From Cryptomeria japonica (taxonomy: Eukaryota; Streptophyta; Pinopsida; Cupressales; Cupressaceae): a stretch of 64,000 nt of DNA. The stretch is from the NCBI RefSeq assembly GCF_030272615.1, contig NC_081406.1, positions 463,536,072 to 463,600,071 of the forward strand, written 5' to 3'. This document shows positions 34,881 to 44,407 of this stretch, one piece after another. A program made the translations under genes and the position numbers. Each line of letters begins with the position of its first letter. Position 1 is the first letter of the stretch. A model generated the notes under the pieces. The model made no database searches. It saw nothing but the letters and a program-made list of their open reading frames with translations, and was not told where the DNA came from.

Positions 34881-36053
34881 CCTGTGAACTATGCCTCAAC
34901 TGCTCTGAATTTTTAATTATTATTAAGTGGTCTTTCAGAACTAGACAGAAGATGCAGAAGGGGGTTTGATTTTTTTGTATTGGTGTTTGTAAATTCTGGT
35001 TTTCTAATGTAAATAACAGAAAGCAAGAGAAAACACCCCCCCACAATGCAAAAAACTAATCCCCAGTACAAACTGAAAGCCAGAAAATGATAGAAAGCAA
35101 TAACAGGTTGAGATAAAATTTGGAGCACCTGAAGAATTTTCTGATGAAATAGACTGTAGATCTGGAAAGAGCACAGAACCACCTTTCCGACGCCTATTCA
35201 CTTTCAAAAAATGGAGTCCGTATGCAAAAGATATGGCTCCTGGAGTGCAAAAAAATTGTTTTGACTTTGACTGGCAAAAAACACTACAAAATGGCAAAAT
35301 TAGAAAAAAAGACCTACATCAATTAGATCGGGCGTGGAACCAACTTTCCAACGCCTATTCATTTTCGAAAAACAGAGATCGGACGCCCAAGTTATGCCCG
35401 ATTTTGTAAAACTGCTCCTAAAGGGACCCAGATGGGCCTTTAAGCCCCCAAGAGCTTAAAAAAAGAAAGCCCCTGGTCCTCTGGGCGACCAAGGGCGGGC
35501 ACAGGGGGCGGCGGTGTGGGGGCGGTGCAGCTGGCGGCAGGCGGCATGCAGGTGGAGCATAGGCGACGCCCGGGTGGCGGGCTCTCGGCGGGCGGCGCGG
35601 CGGGCGGCAGGCAGAGCGGCGGGCGACAGGTGAGCGCGGGGCAGTGCGTGGGCGGGTTACCGCCGGCGGCGGTGGCCACTGGGCTGGGCGGTGGCTGCGC
35701 TTTTCTTTAACACTGGTTGCACCCAAAAAATGAAAAAAACTGCATTTTTAATATTTTTTTTTGAATTTTTTTAATTTTTCGCCTCGATTTTCATGGCCTA
35801 GGGCCGTACGGCCTTGGGGCCAAAAAAAATTTGCCTCCTGGTGCAACTGTGTCCAAATCGGATGAATTTTATATGGAAATAGGGGTTTTTGGGTGCTACG
35901 AGCTCAACGGTGAGGTCCGTTTGGGCTCAAAGTGCACCGAAAAAAAGTACCCCCTATTCCAAAATAAAAAACAGAAGACAAACACAGATCTGATGCAACC
36001 AAAACTTGGATCTCAAAATCTTTCAAAAGTCTGAACAAGCTGCAGCAGATCCC
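34881..36053 (-). other. Long 5' leader of young copia with GC-rich core
   Basis: About 1.17 kb between the primer-binding site and the gag ATG. It holds a very GC-rich block (35475-35705) in otherwise AT-rich DNA, and two diverged copies of a ~45-bp segment (about 35186-35225 and 35338-35385, both around CGCCTATTCA). A 102-codon proline/arginine-rich open frame on the coding strand (35418-35726) covers the GC-rich block; I do not call it a gene, because its length follows from base composition, but it would be an upstream ORF in the transcript. Confidence 0.75.
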
Positions 36054-36065
36054 GCTCTGATACCA
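36054..36065 (-). promoter_or_regulatory. tRNA-Met primer-binding site of young copia
   Basis: Minus strand TGGTATCAGAGC immediately follows the 5' LTR end TCCTACA; exact match to the plant initiator tRNA-Met complement. Confidence 0.95.
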
Positions 36066-36383
36066 TGTAGGACTTGAGAAATACAAATCCACATAACCCA
36101 AAAGAAACCTGCATGCAAGAAACCTGTCACAGAGAAAGAGAGAGAACGAATACAAGGGTTTTGGCTCTGACAAAGAGAAAAGATGTATTATCAGAGAAAA
36201 ATGAATCAAGAATATGAATAATACAAGAGATCAATCCTTATAAAGGAGATCAACACCAAAAGGAAAACCTAACCCTAAGGTGTGAGCATTTAATAATTAA
36301 ATATTAATTATTAAATGACTAATGTATGCATAAAGAGAAATCTTAAGAGGAGAGCAAAGTTAATTAATTACTTTACTCTAACA
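36066..36383 (-). repeat. 5' LTR of young copia
   Basis: 318 bp, about 98.4% identical to 30345-30662 and followed by the CATTC duplication. Confidence 0.96.
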
Positions 36384-36388
36384 CATTC

Positions 36389-36698
36389 TTCATGAGAATG
36401 TTTGCTTGAATTATTTTCTGACATTATTCCTTAAGAGCATTCTTCTCCTCATCATTTGATTGTTGCAGAAGTTCTTTTCTCTTGTCTTGAGCAGATGATA
36501 ACCTCTCTTGTAGGATAAGAATGAATTCATTTGTAGAATTCAATTCTTCTTTTAATTTCAAGTTCTTCATCCTTTCTGCATCATAATCCTCAAGAGCCAT
36601 CTCAAGTTGCTTCTCCATAGCCATGCTCAAAGATTCCAGTTTCAGGATCTTCCTCTTGTTGTTAAAATTCTTCCAAGGTACCAAGTTTCGATACGAAT
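36389..36698 (-). pseudogene. Gag-like protein of gag-only element, N-terminal part
   Basis: Coding starts almost directly after the LTR: the readable frame (36424-36717) runs through NLVPWKNFNNKRKILKLESL into a long coiled coil (LEMALEDYDAERMKNLKLKE, LQERLSSAQDKRKELLQQ). A stop at about 36424 is followed by coding-like text up to the CATTC insertion point of the young copia; beyond that element the coiled coil resumes at 30344. There is no separate leader with a clear ATG, so the true start is uncertain. The junction with the LTR carries ATTCGTATCGAAACTTGG (minus strand), the probable primer-binding region. Confidence 0.65.
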
Positions 36699-37618
36699 TG
36701 TTGGGATCTGAGAACACTGAGAGGGGGAGTGAATCAATGTTTTGCCGAAATCAACAATCTTTAACTTTCTAAACCATGCATGTATGTACCAGTAAACAAA
36801 TAAGAATATAACAAGAATAAAATAAAGTATCCACATAAATCAACACTATAACACATAGAATTTATACGTGGAAAACCTCAATGAGGAAAAACCACAGTGG
36901 AATTTGTGACCAACAATATTAGCTCACTAGCCATATGAAAAGATATTACATAAAATAGGGGCCTGCACTTACAAGAAGACACACTGCCTAGAGCATACTT
37001 CTCATCACTAAAGAGCCTCACTAACTACAAGCTTTCTGCCATGGTAAATTACTGAAAATGAACTCAAGAATGCATCTGCTATGCCAAATAGAGTTTCGGT
37101 TCTAGTTCTGCTTTGTACCGGTTCACAAACTTGAACTTTTACCGGTATTACTTCTCGTCCAAGAATGCTTTCCAAGCTGTCTGTAGATCATTGTATGATA
37201 TAATGTTCACATATAAAAATGATCTCCATACATATATTTCACATCTCACAGTTCTACTATACCTATATATGTCTATCTCTATTACATTACCATTATCTCA
37301 TCATGTTTTAAATTGACCTAGTTGATTGACTTATATACCTATTACACATCATATGCCTTATTTCGGCTTACAATGTATTTACGAAAGATAATCAATGTTG
37401 GCCTCAACAATAATTACGAAATGATTTATTAAATAAATCTTCCTTGATGTTGGCTTGCTTGAAGTATTGATGCTAGTGTCGGTGCCAGTGTAGGCTTGAA
37501 TTCTTCCAATGCCGGTATCTGTCGGTATATGCCTCCTAGTGCGGGTTTGTGACTTCCATCAAATCTTGTTTCAATCAATGATTAAAAAAATGAATCTAAT
37601 GAGTATCAATTGCCAACA
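36699..37618 (-). repeat. 5' LTR of gag-only element
   Basis: 920 bp; aligns with 24945-25865 from end to end and is followed by the GTATT duplication at 37619-37623. Confidence 0.9.
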
Positions 37619-37623
37619 GTATT

Positions 37624-37942
37624 CCCATAAATAAAGGTGTGTCGAGACATTCTGGTTGCTGGAAAAAAAAAAAAATTACCCTCCTCTTTCTTTTTTTCAT
37701 TTTAAGATGCTTGTGGCATCGTTCGCATGTGCTCGTGATAGAATGGAGGAGACCCTTGTCATCAAATTCATAACATCCTTATGTGTTAGGAATCAATCTC
37801 TCTTCCTCAACATGCTGCAAAAATAGGATCATCAAGGTGTTTGTCTATTATAGCATCAACACAGATGTCCATCGCCAACAAGCTCTCTATATACGCTTTG
37901 CATTTGTCGCACATATTTGGTACAAATTGTGAGTACAACTTG
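37624..37942 (-). pseudogene. SWIM-type transposase, middle part
   Basis: Links the N-terminal and catalytic parts. Minus-strand text runs from KLYSQFVPNMCDKCKAYIES (about 37880-37942) through a frameshifted block with TRKDVMNLMTRVSSILSRAH (about 37725-37790) to FQQPECLDTPLFMGI at the GTATT site. Joining this side to 24944 restores an open reading frame across the junction (GIQTPW), and joining its other side to 39480 also keeps the frame open, which is the main evidence that these pieces are one gene. Confidence 0.7.
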
Positions 37943-39479
37943 TGATAGTTCTGATACTAAATATGATTAGTACAAATTCCAAGCTAACAGTATGAGAGGG
38001 GGGGGGGTGAATCATTCAAACTTAATCTTCAATAAAAACAACAGATTCAATCTCGATAACCTTATCAGAAAAACAGTAATGCATGCAGACCCATTAATAG
38101 ATAAGATCAGAAACATATAACACCAGATTTAATGTGGAAACCCAAATAGGGAAAAACCATTGTGGGATTTTGGACCCACTAAGAAATATACTCTTCTAGA
38201 GTATTCTCGGTTAAAAGCAAATCTTGTTAAAGATTACAAACACATTGCTATATGTGACTCGGTTAAGGGATTTCCCTCAGATCTATTAGGATCTTCACCT
38301 TGTTAGAAGTGACCTTATTAAAGGATTTCAAACACTCAATAAGAATGTCACCTTGCTAGAGGATTTTACAAATAAGACTATTAAGTCCACTCGGTTAAGA
38401 GATTTTCTACTACTTCTCAAAATAACAGTAATAAAAATATGTCTGCAACTTCACATCTAAAAATGTTGAAGCGGATTCTTATTTTCTCAATACAATCAAT
38501 TCATAGGACTTATCTTGTCCCTCTGCTGGGCTCTATGCTCTGTTATCAAAATAGGTCTTCAAGCTTCTGTGCTCGGTAATCACTATGTAGCATCCCTGTG
38601 CATACACTTGCCCGCATACACTGTTTATCAACAGTTTCCTATTTATAAACAATATTCCGACCACTTAATCTCCTTGATCACATTTCCCATGATCAATCAT
38701 AGTCATCAGATCTTCAATCTTGTCCAGGTTTAATGTATCCTTCGATCTGAAAACATTATACCCCACCTTGGAACTTGCATTTTCACCTTGGAACTTGTGT
38801 TAGGTTATTACAGTTCAATCTAAGCTGTAGATCTTCCTATCGATCTTTCTTTACCATAGATTCTTTAACAATCTTCATACACAGCTTACTAATCATTTAA
38901 TCCACTCCAGCTCATCAACTTCCTTCATTAAATATCACATGTAAACATTTAATGCATTCTGTTATAGCTCGGTTGTAACTTGGTAAATACTAAACTTCAC
39001 TCGGTAGACATTTTGCCTGCATTAATCGATAGCAACAACCTTAGGGTTTATCGACTAGGTTCCTCAGGGTTTACCGACTGGGTTCTTTGCTCGGTAACAT
39101 AGTATAGTATTAACCTTCCAAACAATAGCATATGTAGGATATCAAAATAATCTAAACATCATGATCTCATCATTGTCTAGCTCAGTAATAGTTTCCCATT
39201 GAATAACTTATCCCCTTATTCATCATATTCTTTCTGTGTCTTTTACCGACATCTTTATACTCATCAAATCATACTTCTTAAGATATGGCATCATCATACT
39301 GAATTAGAAAATCAATTTCTTGACATCAATGACAAAATAATAATATTAAGACAGTAATCATCCTTAATCAATTATATCCATAGTCATCAACAACCTTCTC
39401 AATATCCTTATTGAAATGCCAACAATCTCTCATTGTAATTGGAATGCCAACCTTCTTCTTATCTATTATAATGCCAACA
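37943..39479 (-). repeat. Solo LTR of a copia-type element
   Basis: 1537 bp flanked by a perfect TSD ACTTG (37938-37942 and 39480-39484). Minus orientation starts TGTTGGCATTATAATAG and ends AACTATCA. Near its end it carries the CACCCCCCCCCTCTC tract typical of the Sirevirus-like LTRs in this window. No internal coding region accompanies it, so it is a solo LTR left by recombination. Confidence 0.82.
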
Positions 39480-39484
39480 ACTTG

Positions 39485-40080
39485 TTGCTGGTATCTTGCA
39501 CACGATGACAAAACATACCATTGTTGTCTACATGCAACAATTGCTTGTATATCAAGATGGCCACATCTGCCCTACTATATAACACCTTGACAATGAAATG
39601 GAATGTAAAACCTCATTTGTTTTTATACACATGATTCTGCTTCGAATGTGGCAACTTATTCCTATTTTCTTTTGGTCCATAAAAACACCAATACCTTAAA
39701 CATAAAAACTTTCATATTTTTAGCAAGAGTCGATATGTCATTAAACATAGACAAAGCATACCAAAGAATGTAACTACTAACCGATTCTAAATCTTTATCG
39801 TATGACTGTTGTGCATACTACTATTATCATCTTCAATATGCCTCTTTCAGACAAACTTAGTTTTAAAACCTTAAACCAACGATTCCCCCTTGAAGAATGC
39901 ATCCAAATTAGCAAGTGGAATTACTGCACAAAAGTCTTTAGTTGAATTATCGTTAACGCAAATTTAGGTCCACCAAATATCCTGTAAAGAGAAGTGATGG
40001 AGACCTTCACCACCATCTTGCACTTCCAATCCCAACATTTCCTACCATTTTTTGGTGAATCGACATCCTAGTGAACTACA
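39485..40080 (-). pseudogene. SWIM-type transposase, N-terminal part
   Basis: Minus-strand blocks in order: LGLEVQDGGEGLHHFSLQDI (about 39970-40035), NSTKDFCAVIPLANLDAFFK (about 39890-39950), then CFYGPKENRNKLPHSKQNH and FHFIVKVLYSRADVAILIYK (about 39540-39620), ending TSNK at the ACTTG site. The blocks sit in different frames and carry stops, but their order matches N-terminal regions I associate with SWIM-containing plant transposase-like proteins. With the other two parts the gene would encode about 860 residues. No start codon can be fixed. Confidence 0.6.
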
Positions 40081-41251
40081 TATTAGCCAATATCGCTGAA
40101 TTACACACCGATTTCCAAACAATTGAAAGTACACAGAGTATACAAATAGTTGGTTCATACTTAGAGTCATAGACACCATAACAATTGTAAAGAGCCAAAT
40201 TCGATCCATGGCAACATACAATAGGGATGCACATACAATGCAAAAAAAAACCTCTCAAAATAATATTGAATTTTGATGTCGAATGAATTGTGTTTGTGAA
40301 TAATCAAAAACCGTTTACACACAAATAATTCATGCCCAGTCTTTTAGTTTATAAGAGGCTTGGGGGATAAAGCACGATGGACAATATAGTAAAAAAAAGC
40401 ACAATTTTCTCCTGATTTTTGCTTCTATCAACATAACTCTGAATGAGATAATTGGAATTTGTTGAATTTTAGGATCATATTAGGGTAAGCATATAATTTA
40501 AAAATTTTATTTAACTATTTTCACTTAGATATAAGTTAGACGTTAATTCAATTATGAGAGGTATGAATTCAATCTGCAGTTTGTATATTGAATTCACAAT
40601 AAGTATATATAATGAATTGTTGTATGTTTAGTCAGTATGCCATGGAATACATAGATGATCCAATATGTAGAGTTCATGTATGTCCATGATTTCTTCATTA
40701 AGATAGACCACTGTATTTAATTGACTTCCTCCAATTTCATGGTAATGAGCTAACTGCTATATGTGCACAAACTGTCATATCTTTTTCTCTATCTTTCTAT
40801 ATCTACTGATTGTTGTATATACTTGCCAATCCTCCTAGTTTGTAATAATTATGGATTGCTTATACATAGATTTCTATATATAAATTTCTTATATTATCAC
40901 TATTACTTATCAACCTTCCAAGGGAAATGTGCATTGCTAATATACAATGATCGATAGCAAAGTATACAACGTGACTCTAGATAATCGAAAGGTGTCTTAT
41001 AACCTTAATCAATCACAAACTGATTCATAACACAAATTGTATTATAAGAAAAATGAAAACAATATGATCGGTTATGTAGAACTGATAAAGTAAATCAATC
41101 ATTCCATAATAATAGATGATTAATACAATCAGTTCATAACCGATATTAATAAATCATGTTTAGTTGTTCATGAACTGACTCAAAAATAAACAAACGAACC
41201 AAAAAGAAAATACTATCGATTATGTATAATTAGTGATTACAAACAAACATT
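40081..41251. other. AT-rich intergenic DNA, no gene recognised
   Basis: Low-complexity AT-rich sequence. The short open frames 40076-40258 (minus) and 40763-40957 (plus) show no domain. Words such as AACTGATT and AACCGAT recur around 41020-41180 without a clear period. Confidence 0.5.
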
Positions 41252-41269
41252 AACATATGAGAATGTAGA

Positions 41270-42260
41270 AGAAAGAGGCTGAGGGCAAGGAAGAGAAGGT
41301 GCAAAGAAAAGAGTATGTTGAAGAGATTGAAGCAAACAATAACCCTTATATCTTGGATAGCATGAATGAAGCTTAGCACACTATGGAGGAGGGAAACCCT
41401 AGGTCTATGGGCTCTACTCCAGTTATGGAGAATGCAGATTCCATTTTGAACGTTGCCAGAAATAGTACTCTAAAAATGTTCAACTTCCAAAAATGGGTGA
41501 TTGAAAACATCTCCATTATTCAGAATAACAGAGAGATTTGGATTATAAAATTGAGCAACTGATTAAGGATAGAAATACTAAAGGTAAAGAGGATGCGGCA
41601 GTGGATACTAGTGAGGTAGAGGACAAAGATGAAATCCAAGATTGGTCGAAAAAAGATATGATTAAGAGAGATTTGAAGCATCTTGAAGATGTGATCAGAA
41701 TCATCAAAGAAAAGGGAGAGGTTGATAATGAAATTATTAACCGGATTACAAAAACTGAAAAAGGCCTTGAAGAAATTTATGGAGCATAGCCTTAAGGTTT
41801 TGAAGGTGTCATCCCAAAACATGAATGCTCTAGTTTCTTCTCTGGAGAAGAACAAGCAGAACAAAGAGATGGTGATCATTGATGATGTGCTAGCCACCCG
41901 TTTTGCTCCTCACTCCTCTAGACGCAGAACAAGGAAAACTACCAGTGAACTAGAGATAAAGACTAAAGACACCCATCAGAAGCAGGAAAACAAAGACCTG
42001 AAAGAAGCAGCTAATGCTATGATGATGCTAGTTAAGGATGCAGAAGAGTCTATAAATATTTTCATCTGACATATAATCTGGTCTTTGGTTTCCAATCTCT
42101 CACTGGCTTTTTGTTGTTCTTTTCTTTAGCTGCTATTTTCTTTGTTGTTCTTTTGCAGTTGTTCTTTCTATGTACTGATCTCTCTAGTTTCTTTTATGCT
42201 TATTTTCTTGTTATGTAAGCAGGTTTTGGGTCCCTTAAAACTTGATTTTCCTTAATAAAA
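41270..42260 (+). mobile_element. Retroposed coiled-coil sequence with 18-bp target-site duplication
   Basis: A 991-bp insert flanked by near-identical 18-mers: AACATATGAGAATGTAGA (41252-41269) and AACATATCAGAATGCAGA (42261-42278), 16 of 18 matching. The 3' end is CTTAATAAAA with GGTTTTGGGTCCCTTAAAAC (42222-42241) just before it. Long TSDs and an A-rich 3' end point to target-primed reverse transcription by LINE machinery. It holds a decayed open frame but no reverse transcriptase, so it is either a deleted LINE-like element or a retroposed transcript. Confidence 0.7.
41280..42069 (+). pseudogene. Coiled-coil protein in retroposon, unknown family
   Basis: Three overlapping forward frames make one broken protein: about 41280-41535 (NADSILNVARNSTLKMFNF, then FQKWVIENISIIQNN), 41538-41789 (DYKIEQLIKDRNTKGKEDAA, then KKDMIKRDLKHLEDVIRIIK) and 41722-42069 (LKVLKVSSQNMNALVSSLEK, then a basic patch SSRRRTRKTTSE). 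The composition is mostly charged, with heptad-like hydrophobics: long coiled coils. I cannot name it. The natural stop is probably TGA at 42067-42069, followed by a T-rich 3' UTR-like region to the retroposon end. Confidence 0.55.
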
Positions 42261-42445
42261 AACATATCAGAATGCAGATGCTAACGCTGGGTATAAAAAA
42301 TGTTATGATAAATAATCATGATAAGTACTCTGCTTCGATTTTTGTCAATAGCATGCAATCCAAAAAGGTGTTATAAAATGCGTGTTATTGAGTTTTCTGA
42401 ACTTTTTTTAAAAATGACATCCGCAGCTAAATCTGGGTTGTAGCT

Positions 42446-42660
42446 AAAGTGGTTCCCAAAAGGTGCTTCAATAACACACAAAGTCAATAACACGAAAGTT
42501 TTCAAAAGTTACAAATCGTTGATCATGAACATTAGATTTAACTGTAGCTTTGACTTTTATCACGATCTGTAATTTTTGAAAAATTTCTGGTTATTGACTT
42601 TGTGTGTATTTTGTGTTATTGACTTTGTGTGTTATTGACATACCTTTTTGGAGCCACTTT
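42446..42660. repeat. Foldback repeat 1
   Basis: Left arm (42446-42495, AAAGTGGTTCCCAAAAGG and on) pairs with right arm (42613-42660, ending CCTTTTTGGAGCCACTTT). Both arms contain AATAACACACAAAGTC or its complement. The arms are about 48 bp with mismatches and the spacer is about 115 bp. Confidence 0.75.
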
Positions 42661-43017
42661 GCGTGTTATTTCATTTTATTGACTTTGAGTGTATTTCATA
42701 TTATTGCATCTGTTTCTTTGTTGACATCTTCTTATTTTTTTAATAATTTCATTAACCAAGTGGAAGATAGGAATCTAGTTGATGGCAACTGGTGCTCTAG
42801 TTCTGGTAGTCATTTGTTTGTTTCAATGATCCAAATGTGTTCCTTGAAAGTATTATGTGATGACTGGCTTTTGAAATCAAGGATCATTCAATTCTTTTAT
42901 GTTAATACCAACCTATTAACTTAATTTTAATAGATTATAAGATAAATACGTCAAAACAAACACTATCTAATCCAAGTTGTACGCAACATAAACAATGCAT
43001 GTTAATCACGGACGTGT

Positions 43018-43190
43018 CTAAACTGGCTCCAAAATGGGGTTATGAAACTCATGTTATTTTTTTTGAAAATTTTCAAAAAATCAAAACCGAAGCTAATTTT
43101 GTTGATCACGATCAACAATTTGTATTTTTTGAAAATTTTCAAAAAAGTCAATAACACGAGTTTCATAACTCCATTTTGGAGCCAGTTTAG
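43018..43190. repeat. Foldback repeat 2, long hairpin
   Basis: CTAAACTGGCTCCAAAATGG (43018-43037) pairs with CCATTTTGGAGCCAGTTTAG (43171-43190). The arms continue inward for about 63 bp with very few mismatches (GTTATGAAACTC / GAGTTTCATAAC, GAAAATTTTC in both), leaving a loop of about 45 bp. It shares the GGCTCC...TTATTGA words with foldback 1, so they belong to one family, MITE- or foldback-like. Confidence 0.85.
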
Positions 43191-44407
43191 CTGCGGCCAT
43201 AGAAAGAAACTTGAATGGTCATGAAACAGATAATCAAAACACTTTAATTTATTTATATTTATCACCAAAACCTGCTCCATATGAAACTTTGAAAGATGTG
43301 ACCTCATTAAATTAACCTGAGGTTTATTAGGGTGGGGTAAAACTATTTGTTGTAGGTCGAGATGAGGAATTTGGACTTTTGGCTAGTATTAATGGTATTT
43401 TTTATTATTATATCCACCCTGTAATGATACATGTTATAGGAAAATCCTCTAGGTAAAAGACAATAGTGTTACTATTGTAGTAGTGAGAACAATAGGAGTA
43501 TAAGAATTTAACCATTTTTCTACCAAAATTCAACCAAGAATAGATAAAAACTAGAGCTTATCATGAGAACACATACATTTCTCAGACCCAATGTAACCCT
43601 AGCCCATGCTACTACCGCCACTCCTATAATCAACATTTTTAACTTCCTCTTCAAACCCTCACCCCCACTCTGTTCCTGTCACTCCTATAACGCATGTCTA
43701 GTCTTCGATTTCCAACCCTCTACAAGAAAAGGCCAAAGGAAAAACGTATGAAGAAAAGTTGCAAAGGAAAAAAATATGAACACATAAGAAAAAGGAAAAT
43801 CTTGTGAATAATTCTCTTAGCATACCTAGAAGCTTCAACAACATCCAAGCCCTCACCCATGCTACTGCTGCTGATCATGATTGTATAACATGCATTTAAC
43901 CTTCACATATATCTTCTCTACTCCTGTTTTTCTCTTCCTTGCTTTGCAAGTTAATGGATTTGCATGTTATTGACCACAAATATATGACTACTCTTTCTTT
44001 CATTCCAGGTTAATGGTTTGGCATGTTATTGACCACAACATATGAAGAGATATTAAATGTGTTGTTATTGACCTAACCTAACTCCCTAAGTTAATTACAT
44101 GTGTGTTATAGTACAATATCAGCCATGGGCGATAGCTGTCTCCCACTACTTTCCCGCCTGCCCAAAAAAGCACTCTATGGTCTCCTCGTGGTTTGACTGA
44201 TTGTCTGTTATACACCCCTCCAAAGCCAGAGACATGATGTGCTCTGTGGACATCCTTCTTAGTGAGTCCACATCATCACAACCTTGACCCACGCGATTGT
44301 TTGTTTAGTAGCAAATAAAAACTAATGGTTAGATAAGGATAACCAGTAATAGTTAACTCTACTAAAAAATGCTAATGTTAACAAATGCTACAAATGTGAA
44401 CACCTAT
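43191..44407. other. Intergenic DNA with short duplicated motif
   Basis: No gene recognised. A ~45-bp motif ending GCATGTTATTGACCACAA occurs twice (43945-43985 and 44005-44045), and GTTATTGACC recurs at 44064. Confidence 0.5.

Larger units (their letters stand above)
30345..36383 (-). mobile_element. Young Ty1/copia retrotransposon nested in the gag-only element
   Basis: Complete minus-strand element: 318-bp LTRs at both ends, perfect TSD CATTC (30340-30344 and 36384-36388), perfect tRNA-Met primer-binding site, long leader, gag, protease, integrase, reverse transcriptase, RNase H and a G-rich polypurine tract. By eye the two LTRs differ at 5 of 318 positions (about 98.4% identity), which makes this the youngest datable insertion here. 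Pol carries ten in-frame stops and at least one frameshift (near 31390), so this copy is not autonomous now. Confidence 0.96.
24945..37618 (-). mobile_element. Non-autonomous, gag-only LTR element with nested copia
   Basis: Minus-strand LTR element. Its LTRs (24945-25865 and 36699-37618) begin TGTTGGGATC and end CCAACA/CTAACA in plus orientation, and a perfect 5-bp TSD GTATT flanks it (24940-24944, 37619-37623). Without the nested copia (30345-36388) it is about 6.6 kb. Its own coding matter is a coiled-coil protein with tandem zinc knuckles and a second decayed protein. I found no protease, integrase, reverse transcriptase or RNase H belonging to it. The CACCCCCCCC tract in the LTR and repeated polypurine tracts resemble Sireviruses, which suggests mobilisation by a copia relative (inference). 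LTRs are about 91% identical over the first 400 bp by eye. Confidence 0.88.

Noticed and set aside
35418-35726. 102-codon Pro/Arg-rich frame and companion frames on both strands
   Set aside because: Length is explained by very high GC, which removes stop codons in several frames at once. Reported as leader structure, not as a gene.
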